From NCBI GenBank assembly GCA_024803745.1, contig JANJXV010000024.1, positions 21,329,927 through 21,393,926 of the forward strand: a stretch of 64,000 nt of DNA, given 5' to 3'. The position numbers were made by a program, and so were the translations under genes. Below the pieces are notes generated by a model. That model did no database searches, was not told where the DNA came from, and worked only from the letters and a program-made list of their open reading frames with translations. Of this stretch, positions 56,898 through 64,000 are shown piece after piece (position 1 is the first letter of the stretch; each line of letters begins with the position of its first letter). This stretch comes from Megascapheus bottae. Lineage: Eukaryota; Chordata; Mammalia; Rodentia; Geomyidae.

Positions 56898-56924
56898 AAG
56901 CTCACTTCCTCTTAATGATAGACA

Positions 56925-57090
56925 CCATTCCTATTTCTAGATGTCCTGAAGTTCATCCATTTACTCACTGAGATACATTTTGGTTTATTCATATTTGGGC
57001 AATTAATAAATAAAGTTGCTACAAGCATTCATGTGGACTGTGTTCAGTTCATTTGGGTAAATTCTTAGGATTGTTATTGTTTGATATCAT
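56925..57090 (-). mobile_element. Old L1 ORF2 fragment
   Basis: Antisense: GTTCATCCATTTACTCACTG, AAAGTTGCTACAAGCATTCA and TTGGGTAAATTCTTAGGA. Confidence 0.65.
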
Positions 57091-57282
57091 GTTGCTTCAT
57101 ATCCTATGTGATTGATGTATTGGGATCTGCATTCGACCAGAAATGGGTCTATTGATTAGCAAATTGTGTAACTGAGGCTGACTCAGTAGATTCCGAGGTA
57201 TAAAATGATAAAAACCTATATACAATTATTTTGATGGCTGGGCTTTTTCATGTCTACCATTTATGCAAACGTTAAAGCAGTC

Positions 57283-57946
57283 AAAGATGGCTGCGCCCAG
57301 GAAAGAGGAGCAAAGGTTGTAGCAGGATGCGAGCGGCCCAGGAGGAAACCGGGAGCCCGCTGCTGGGAGGCTTACGCTGGAAAATCATAAACCAGATGAT
57401 ACTATCAAGGAAAACTTAATTTTTGATATCATAACCAGAAAAACTAACCAACTTCCGGAAACAGATAGGAATGTCTTTGAACATGGATCAACGTATGTTG
57501 GAGTTAATACTGCTCTCTGTGACCTGATAGCAAACAGTCTTTTCCAACATGTCTTGCATGTGACAAAGGCTCCAGTGGCATCTTGCTTACCAATGGCAGT
57601 GATCCCATTTGTGACAGCTAATTTTGCTCACAAAGGTTTTGTCAGTTTACCTTTGAGTACAGGTGATCTGAGTTGGTTTCATGGTGGGTAGTCTGTACCC
57701 TATTTCCTTGGCTATTCCTATGAATGGTGGTCTAGCAGTCAGGTGTGGATCAGCAGTGCTACCAGATAAAGCAAACTTACTGGATCAGGATTTCAAGCCC
57801 ATCTTTAGAAAGATGCTCTTTCCCATTTTACTTCAGACTGAATTTGCAGCATACCTTGGATCTAGACAATGTAACCCACTCATAAAGGCTCTTCTGTTTC
57901 CTGAACCTGACTTAGAACAAATAAAATAAATTGGTGGAAAAAAAAA
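57283..57946 (+). pseudogene. TMEM126A: Processed pseudogene of TMEM126A in AGK intron 5
   Basis: An intronless copy of the mRNA for TMEM126A, a mitochondrial inner-membrane protein needed for complex I assembly. Matches to the family protein include NQLPE near the N-terminus, GDL in mid-protein, and in the last third GSLYPISLAIPMNGGLA and FRKMLFPILLQTEF. Retroposition marks are complete: no introns, a terminal A-run (57938-57946) and a 12-bp target-site duplication GTTAAAGCAGTC at 57271-57282 and 57947-57958. Damage: the expected start codon is CTG (57377-57379); the frame is then open for 104 codons until TAG at 57689. A deletion of about a dozen codons after GDL (near 57670) has shifted the frame, and the last third continues one frame over (57681-57929). 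It cannot make the full protein. Confidence 0.93.
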
Positions 57947-58050
57947 GTTAAAGCAGTCCATGTAAAACCTTAAAACATCTCATGTTTTTTAACCTTTGAC
58001 TTTGTGTTCCTAGGATAGCAGATTTACCAAAGGCTTCCTTTGTTTTTCAG

Positions 58051-58143
58051 ACAGATTATGAGGGCCAGGCCAAGAAACTTCTGGAACTGATGGAAAGCAC
58101 AGATGTGATCATTGTGGCTGGAGGAGATGGCACCTTGCAGGAG
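58051..58143 (+). CDS. AGK: AGK coding exon 6, residues 100-130, with GGDGT catalytic motif
   Basis: A 93-nt, 31-codon exon with TTTTTCAG acceptor and GTATGG donor at 58144. It carries the signature [10 protein letters not shown] (121-130), the nucleotide-binding/catalytic motif of lipid kinases of this superfamily. Substitution of the equivalent Gly126 is the standard kinase-dead change in human AGK. All motif residues are intact, so the kinase is expected to be active. A processed TMEM126A pseudogene ends 92 bp upstream, leaving little intron for the branch point and pyrimidine tract. Confidence 0.97.
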
Positions 58144-58149
58144 GTATGG

Positions 58150-58565
58150 CTTTTTCTTTTCAGGGCCACTTTGAAAGCAAGGAAGAAAGAAATTAGGTTT
58201 CAGAACAATGATGTAAGTACTTGTAATTTAAGGAAATCATTTTTGTAATTTTCTTTTTAGGACTATTGCTTTTAAACTAGTATAGCTGTAACATTTTTAT
58301 AGAAGCCTCTATCCCATTTGTTTTTGTAAAACTCTCTAAATAAACTCTCTAATAAATTCTAAGGAATTTATTACTAAACTTGTTTGATAAAATTAAATAA
58401 AACAAGACAAATTTGTGATAAGTAAGATAAGCTTGTTTTATTTTGAAGACGACTATAAAATAGTTCTGTTTGTAATGGAACCTTATTTTCAATTACAATG
58501 AATATTTCTTACCATAAAACTTAAAAGATTTTGTTCAAGAAAATAAATATATCTGTATATCTTTT
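58150..58565. other. Intron 6 start, nothing recognised
   Basis: AT-rich unique sequence. Confidence 0.5.
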
Positions 58566-58567
58566 TT

Positions 58568-58915
58568 TTTTCATTACCAGTAAACAAGCACTGGGCATTG
58601 CATATGCTAGGCAAGCAATCTACTACCTAGCTACAGCTCAGTCCTGGCTTCACTTTACTATTATATATTTTCAGTGAGATACCACTACACAGTTGTTAGG
58701 ATGGCCAAAATCATCTGGGTGTGGTGAACACCTCTGTTATCCCAGCTACTTATGAGGCAGAGGCAGGAGAATCAAAGGATTGATTCTAGGTCACTCTAGG
58801 CAAAAGTTAGTGAGATCCTGTCTGAAAAACAAATTATAAGCAAAATGACTGTAAGAGTGGCTCAATAGACCCTAAATTTAACCCCCCTTACTTCCAAAAA
58901 GAAAAAACAAAATAA
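58568..58915 (+). mobile_element. SINE remnants: tRNA-like (-) then 7SL-type (+)
   Basis: Antisense tRNA-like text (GCATATGCTAGGCAAGCAAT) at 58585-58650. Then a sense 7SL arm (TCTGGGTGTGGTGAACACCT, CCCAGCTACTTATGAGGC, GTGAGATCCTGTCTG) and a worn tRNA-like end. Confidence 0.55.
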
Positions 58916-58919
58916 AACC

Positions 58920-59775
58920 CAAAAAACTAACAATAATCAGATATTGGTAAGAGTATAAAGTAATAGGAATGCTCTCTCATTGCAGGTGGGAATGCAAAAT
59001 GGTTTAGCTCCTTTGTTCCTATGAGAATGACTAAAATCTCAGAAAGCAAAAATGTACAATGATACAGCCACTTTGGAACAGTTGAATATACTCTTACCAT
59101 ATAATCCAGCAGGTCCGAAGGAGTTCTTTATTCACAATTGCCCAAATTTAGTTGTCTTTCAACAGATGAATAAAGACTAGTGCATTCGGACAATAGAATA
59201 TTATTCAACACTGAGATGTCAAGCGGTAAGAAGACAGAAAAAGTAAATGCTTATTACTAAGTGAAAAAAAAACCCAACATGAGAAGACTAAACATTGTAT
59301 GATTGCAAGTATCTGACATTTAGAAAAGGTATAGAGACAGTAAAATATCAGCATTTTCCAGGACATTGGGAGAAGAGTAGAAGGTATAGAAAGCACAGAG
59401 GACTGTTAGAACCATGAAACCACTCTTTTCACTGTAATGATGAATGTGTAATCATCATATGCATGTTTCCTACAAGTTAGAACACAGTGAACCCAAACAA
59501 ATGTAAAGGATGACATTTGGGTGCTAATGATGTATTATGGTCAGCTCTTGGGTGGTAAAAAATGCATACCTTGGTTGGAGATTGTTGTTAATGGTCAGGG
59601 GCAATATGGGAAATCTATGAGCCTTCTTAGCTTTGCTAGGAACCTAAAACTGTTTTTTTTTAATAATAGTTTACTAATTTTAATGTTTTAAATTAATGTA
59701 ACCCTTCTATTAATTACAATAAAATATATGAAAAAAATAAAAAAAGAAAATCCAGATATAAAAAAATAAACAAAT
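58920..59775 (+). mobile_element. L1 3' part, old ORF2 text plus modern-type 3' end
   Basis: TTGCAGGTGGGAATGCAAAA, CAACAGATGAATAAAGACTA and TAGAATATTATTCAACACTG are ORF2 3' landmarks. The end TGTAACCCTTCTATTAATTA with a poly-A run (59727-59770) matches the younger copies in reverse. May be one element or two merged ones. Confidence 0.65.
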
Positions 59776-59784
59776 AAATTAATT

Positions 59785-60012
59785 TTTAATTGTTTTTTGG
59801 TTGGTCCTAGGGCTTAAACTTAGGGCTTGGTCACCACGCCTATGCTCTTGCTCAAGGCTAACGTTCTACCGCTCTGAGTCACAGCACCATTTCTAGTTTT
59901 CTGGTGGCTAATTGAAGATAAGAGTATCACACACTTAACTGCCTGGGCTGGCTTTGAACTATGATCCTCAGAGAAGCTAGGATTACTGGCATTAGCCAAT
60001 ACTGCCTGGCTA
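59785..60012 (-). mobile_element. B1-Geo SINE, diverged
   Basis: Antisense; most of the GATCTCAGCCTCCTGAGTA stretch is missing from the head (CCTCAGAGAAGCTAGG). Confidence 0.83.
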
Positions 60013-60044
60013 AAAGTTTACTAATTTTCAAAAGTGGTATACTC

Positions 60045-60262
60045 ATCCAGGTGCTGGTGGCTCATGCCTATATTCTACTCACTTAGTAGGCTAAGATCTG
60101 AGGATCTTCCTGTGAGACTCTTATCTCCAGTTAACCACTCAAAATCCAGAAGTGGTGCTGTGGCTGAAGAGGTAGAGCACTAGTCTTAAGCGCAGAAAGG
60201 CTCAAGGACAGCTCCCAGGCCTGGGTTCAAGCCCTACAACTATATGTATGTATGTATGTATA
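60045..60262 (+). mobile_element. B1-Geo SINE with (TATG)n tail
   Basis: Sense; part of the head/linker junction is deleted (GAGGATCTTCCTGTGAGAC). Geo hairpin is CTTAAGCGCAGAAAGGCTCAAG-like, close to the older type. Tail grown into TATG repeats. Confidence 0.87.
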
Positions 60263-60264
60263 GC

Positions 60265-61300
60265 ATACTCTTACTGCTTGCTTTCACCCAGCAAAGATGG
60301 CAGGTGTTTTGTCCTGCAGGTTTTTTTTTTTTCCATCCCTGTAACAGGCCAGTGCAGTCTTTATGTATCAGAAGTCCCTGGTGAGCCCACTGGAGGGGAT
60401 TTTGCCTGATGCTCATTCACTCAACCTCTATGCATCATGCAAACACCTCATTTCTGATTGCCTTTATCTCCATTTGGTAGCTTCTTGTGTTTGCAGGGGT
60501 CAGAAGCTAATAGCAAACAGTGCTGTCCTATTTGACTTGGCACTTGTGTGAGCCTTCTTAAGCTTCTTTTAGAAAGGCTTTGGTAATGAACTTGTGATTG
60601 TTTTTATGGCTTTTTAATGAAGTGTGAAGAGTTCTTATAGCATGCCTACAGAGAAGGACGTAGACCCTTGATAGCCCTCTTTAATCCTGGAACTTAGGAT
60701 GAGGAAGATGGAGGGAGGAGTCAGCCCTTACTTGACAAAATGTTTTTAAGGAAGACAGTATTTGCAGCCATTAAAATAGTCATTGCTTAAAAGATTGTGG
60801 GGAATATAGCAACATGTGAAAAGTAACTAATGATTACCCAGTGTGGCAGGATCATGAGAAATTATTTTTCTTTAGGTATCTTTCAGGTTCATAATAGCAT
60901 TCCTCCTTTTGTATTCCTTAATAACAACATTTATTTTTGCAGATTTTATTGAGTATAACAAAGCAGTTTTTTCCTATATCACTACTTCTTAGGGAATGGT
61001 ATAATTGATGCCTACATCACATTTTTTATAGAACTTAAAACATAGACATTAGTTTTAAGTTCTACAAAACCTGGCCTTACTAACATAATATGGGGTTTTT
61101 ATAATTATCTTAGCTTTTATTATTGATCCTAGGTCAAAGATAAAATCCAATTTAGCTCTAATCCTATTTGAGAATATAGTATGTTTTGAGATTCATTATA
61201 TCATTTAACATAGTTTCTAGGAAGGAAATGAATAAGTTTATGACCCATGAAAAATGAATCCAATTCCTCTATGATAAACCAAATAATATGTTGTTTATAT
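60265..61300. other. Intron 6, nothing recognised
   Basis: About 1 kb of unique AT-rich sequence up to the exon 7 acceptor; no SINE. Confidence 0.5.
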
Positions 61301-61317
61301 TTTTTTAACATTTGTAG

Positions 61318-61350
61318 GTTGTCACAGGAGTTCTTCGAAGAACTGATGAG
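61318..61350 (+). CDS. AGK: AGK coding exon 7, residues 131-141
   Basis: A 33-nt micro-exon (VVTGVLRRTDE) continuing the helix after the GGDGT loop. The acceptor is TTTGTAG after a T-rich run (AG at 61316-61317) and the donor is a strong GTAAGC at 61351. It is phase 0 on both sides, so skipping it would delete 11 residues without a frameshift. Recognised from the protein match. Confidence 0.95.
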
Positions 61351-61436
61351 GTAAGCTTTTCCTAAAAGAATAATTATAGCTTTTATTTTCTATTCTTTTC
61401 ACTTTCATTCTTTATCTGCCCCTTCATGTTTTAAGT

Positions 61437-61478
<42 letters not shown>

Positions 61479-61484
61479 ACACAC
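61437..61484. repeat. (CA)n microsatellite
   Basis: About 22 CA units with one TA interruption, 87 bp after exon 7. Confidence 0.96.
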
Positions 61485-61514
61485 ATAATGTAAGGGTTTT
61501 GGTGATATGAATTT

Positions 61515-61730
61515 TTTTTGGTGTGTGATTGCTTTATTTTGAACTCAGGGCCTTGTTTATGTTAAGCAAGTGCTCTACTACTTGAGTTATGCCTCCAACC
61601 CATTTTTTACATATGTTTTAGTTCTGAGAACAGGGTCTTGGTAAGTAGACCAGGCAGTACTCAGACTTCGTGTCTTAGCATCTGGAGTAGTTAGTACTGT
61701 AAGTGTACAAGCATGCCTGGCTGTCATGTT
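61515..61730 (-). mobile_element. Older tRNA/B1 dimeric SINE (B4-like)
   Basis: TTTGAACTCAGGGCCTTG, AGCAAGTGCTCTACTACTTG, CTGAGAACAGGGTCTTGG and ACAAGCATGCCTGGC. Confidence 0.65.
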
Positions 61731-61952
61731 GTATTTTAAATTGTGGGAGGACAACATTGTAGAAAATACATTTCTGCTCCCTGTCATGAGACACTGTTAT
61801 AAACCCGTGGCAGGCTTTCTTTATCCTTGTGGATATATAGGTGGTCCTGGTCTTCGGATTTGAACTTAGGGCCTGGGTGCTATCCTTGAGCTGTTTTTGT
61901 TCAAGGCTAGCACTGTATCACTTGATCTACAGTGCTACTTCTGGCCTTTTTT

Positions 61953-62319
61953 TTTTTTTTTTTTTTGAGGTAAAGCATTTTTTTTTTTTTTTTGTCAGTT
62001 GTGGGCTTGAGCTCAGGGCCTGAGCACTATCCTTGGACTTTTCTCAAGGCTAGAGCTCTGCCATTTGAACCTCAGCACCACTTCTGGCTTTTTGCTATGT
62101 ATGTGGTACCAGGGAATTGAACCCAGGTCCTCGTGCATGCTAGGCAAGCACTCTACCACTAGGCCAAGCTCCCAGCCCCAGGTAAAGCATTTTTAAAAAT
62201 TGTAATTAATAAAGGGGATACAGTTATATTCACCAGATAGAAGGTACATCACTTCACAAACATTTATACCCTTTCTCATGTTTTTGTCCCCATTTCCCTC
62301 TCCCTACCCTCTCCCCTCG
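61953..62319 (-). mobile_element. L1 3'-UTR end, middle layer of the nest
   Basis: 15-bp TSD CTTCTGGCCTTTTTT at 61938-61952 and 62320-62334. Without the inner SINE it is about 155 bp; truncated inside the C-rich block (CTCTCCCTACCCTCTCCCCT). Confidence 0.93.
61983..62179 (-). mobile_element. IDL-Geo dimeric SINE, innermost layer of the nest
   Basis: Perfect 15-bp TSD AGGTAAAGCATTTTT at 61968-61982 and 62180-62194. Complete antisense copy with little divergence. Confidence 0.95.
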
Positions 62320-62587
62320 CTTCTGGCCTTTTTTGAGTAGTTTATTGGAGATACGAATCCCTGATTTTATTGCCCAGGCTGGCTTTGAACTCAGCAGTCC
62401 TCAGATCTCAACCTTCTGAGTAGCTAGGATGCATAGGTGAGCCACCAGCACCTGGCAATTTTTTATTATTCTTAAGACAAGCTGTAATTTTTTAACAGTC
62501 CCTTATAAAATAGAACATTTGCGAGCTGGATGTGTAATTGAAGTAATAGAGCAGTTGTCCTGGGTTTATTGTTAAAACATCTGAAGC

Positions 62588-62870
62588 GAGCCAGCTGGGT
62601 GCCATGGCTCATGCCTGCAATCTTTGCTACTCAGGAAGCTGAGATCTGAGGATCAAGGTTTAAAGCCAGCCTGGGCATTAATGACTGAGAGACTCTTATC
62701 TCCAATTAACCACTAGAAAATTAATCACTGGGAAGTGGTGCTGTGACTCCAGGGGTAGTGTGGTAGCTTTGAGCTGAAGAGCTCAGGGACAGTACCCAGG
62801 CCCAAAATGCAAGCCCCAGAACCAACAAAAACAAAACAAATAAAAGAACAACAATAATAGCAACAATAAA
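62588..62870 (+). mobile_element. B1-Geo SINE
   Basis: Sense, full length. Linker extended (GAAAATTAATCACTGGGAAG); tail of AAAC/AAT units. ATCTGAAGC flanks both ends (62579 and 62875 areas) as a probable TSD. Confidence 0.9.
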
Positions 62871-62884
62871 AGGAAATCTGAAGC

Positions 62885-63540
62885 AAAATGGCAAATGCTA
62901 GCCATTGTTAAGTCTGGGTTGAGAACTCATTCATCAAATCTGATTACTTCTAAATATTATCTCATGTAAGTTTTAAAGAATAGTTAAATATTTCATGAAT
63001 AAAAACAACATAATGGAAATCCTTCTCAGTCCTTTTAATAATAATTTGTATTCAAAATAGTGTTTGAAGATTCTTAAAAGTATCTACTACATTTCCACAT
63101 TTAATTAAATCCACTGCTATGCCAGTTGACCTGCTTTTTCTCTTTGCCTTATATGTATTTGAGGTAGTTTATTGTCATTGATCAGTGTATATGTTTCTAA
63201 TTGAATTTAGTTTGCTACTTTTTCAAATAGTGTCATGACAGGGTCCAGTCTCTGTCATACTTTATTGATCCAGCAGGTATTAAGTCCTGTATTATTTTAA
63301 CTAAATTTCTTTGAAACAGTTTTCATTACTGAGTATGTAGGTGTTTCTCCCAAATCCATGTCATTGTATTTTCCCTGTTTGCTTGGCTTTAGGAATTGCT
63401 CACTTGATAGTGTTTTATTAGTGGCCTGGAGATGTGGGAGGGGAGAAGGGGAGGCTGACACAGGACTAGTTACTTGGTCATAGTGGATGACAGTGCCTGT
63501 CCACCGAGCCTTATTTCTGTCATACTACAAATGTTCTCTT
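62885..63540. other. Intron 7 end, nothing recognised
   Basis: Unique AT-rich sequence before exon 8. Confidence 0.5.
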
Positions 63541-63553
63541 TTTGTTTCCTCAG

Positions 63554-63648
63554 GCCACCTTCAGTAAGATTCCCATTGGATTTATCCCACTGGGCCAAAC
63601 CAGTAGTTTGAGCCATACCCTCTTTGCTGACAGTGGAAACAAAGTCCA
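63554..63648 (+). CDS. AGK: AGK coding exon 8, residues 142-172 and part of 173
   Basis: A 95-nt exon with acceptor CCTCAG at 63548-63553. It encodes ATFSKIPIGFIPLGQTSSL then SHTLFADSGNKV. The PLGxTSS segment (153-159) stands where other family members have the PLGTGND-type motif of the active site. Position 156 is Gln; I recall Glu in the human protein, so it may be lineage-variable. The donor is GTAGGT at 63649, leaving CA of the next codon (probably Gln173) in phase 2. Reading on past the donor meets a stop at once, which supports the splice site. Confidence 0.94.
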
Positions 63649-64000
63649 GTAGGTTGTCACTGTGGAATGTTGGCATCTGTGGGTGAGCGAGCTTGGGAAT
63701 GAGTGACAACTTCTTTTATTTTGAGTTTTGATAGCCTGAAACTTGAAATAACTGGGAGGAGATTTGAATCTTTCAGGTCACTAGGAATTTCCCTGTTGGG
63801 TTGTGAGACTTCTCATCCAATAGGAAATTGCTTGTGGGGTACTTTTTTTCCTTTTATCAGTCATGAAGCCATCTCTCATCCAAAGTGTGTTTATGCTTTT
63901 ATATTGTAAGATTCTTTTGTGAGGGTAAATTCACACAGATCATTTGTTTGCTTTATATACACACAATAGCAAATGTCAAGTCCCTTATGAAAACTGAACT
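63649..64000 (+). other. AGK: AGK intron 8, beginning
   Basis: Starts with the GTAGGT donor. No further exon or repeat is visible before the window ends. Confidence 0.85.

Larger units (their letters stand above)
61843..62457 (-). mobile_element. B1-Geo SINE, outermost layer of a three-level nest
   Basis: Geo half 61843-61952 and linker plus head 62335-62457, both antisense. They are separated by an L1 3' end that in turn contains an IDL-Geo SINE. Confidence 0.93.
17263..64000 (+). other. AGK: AGK gene, 5' part (exons 1-8; continues past the right edge)
   Basis: Acylglycerol kinase phosphorylates monoacylglycerol and diacylglycerol to lysophosphatidic and phosphatidic acid in the mitochondrial inner membrane. 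Independently of that activity it is a subunit of the TIM22 carrier translocase; human loss causes Sengers syndrome (established knowledge). Eight exons are seen, each with AG acceptor and GT donor, and their lengths (101, 40, 80, 76, 93, 33 and 95 coding nt) join into one open frame of 172 codons plus 2 nt. The translation agrees closely with the mammalian protein as I remember it (about 422 residues), so roughly the first 40 percent is here. Missing are the rest of the kinase domain and the C-terminal region. The gene start is set at the SP1-like box and is approximate. Confidence 0.97.

Noticed and set aside
57681..57929. 82-codon ORF as a functional TMEM126A C-terminal peptide
   Set aside because: It is one frame of a frameshifted processed pseudogene whose expected start codon is lost.

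Overview
The window is nuclear DNA from a mammal, almost certainly a geomyoid rodent (kangaroo rat, pocket mouse or pocket gopher group). Two things point there. First, it holds eight exons of a recognisable vertebrate gene, AGK. Second, it is packed with a dimeric SINE: an ID/tRNA-Ala-like left half joined to a right half ('Geo'). That layout matches the IDL-Geo SINE, which as I recall was described only from Geomyoidea. The genus cannot be fixed from this sequence. There are no bacterial genes, operons, CRISPR arrays or other prokaryotic systems, and no complete protein-coding gene lies inside the window.

Layout. Positions 1 to about 17.26 kb are intergenic: SINEs, three MaLR-type LTR pieces, L1 ends, old MIRs and long microsatellites. 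A CpG island (about 16.85-17.62 kb) holds the AGK promoter and an untranslated first exon with a donor at 17367. AGK (acylglycerol kinase of the mitochondrial inner membrane, also a TIM22 translocase subunit) then runs on the + strand to the right edge. Coding exons are 24178-24278, 42692-42731, 46047-46126, 51677-51752, 58051-58143, 61318-61350 and 63554-63648. Together they give 172 complete codons plus two bases in one continuous frame with consistent splice phases. They cover the N-terminal membrane segment and the front of the lipid-kinase catalytic domain, including the GGDGT motif; the rest of the gene lies beyond the window. Introns are 6.8, 18.4, 3.3, 5.6, 6.3, 3.2 and 2.2 kb.

The introns are dominated by two SINE families that share the Geo right half: IDL-Geo, and a second family in which a 7SL/B1-like head replaces the ID-like head (called 'B1-Geo' here; a descriptive name only). 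Young L1 3' ends, a solo LTR and a processed TMEM126A pseudogene are also present. Many insertions keep target-site duplications (TSDs), so their limits are exact and nesting gives their relative ages.

Most notable: the Geo half looks like a disguised ID/tRNA element with A and B boxes and a hairpin whose sequence differs between families; a B1-Geo subfamily carries an internal duplication; several L1 copies are truncated inside the G-rich tract of their 3' UTR; a three-level nested insertion lies in intron 7; and the TMEM126A retrocopy ends only 92 bp before AGK exon 6. I found no evidence of a novel multi-gene system.
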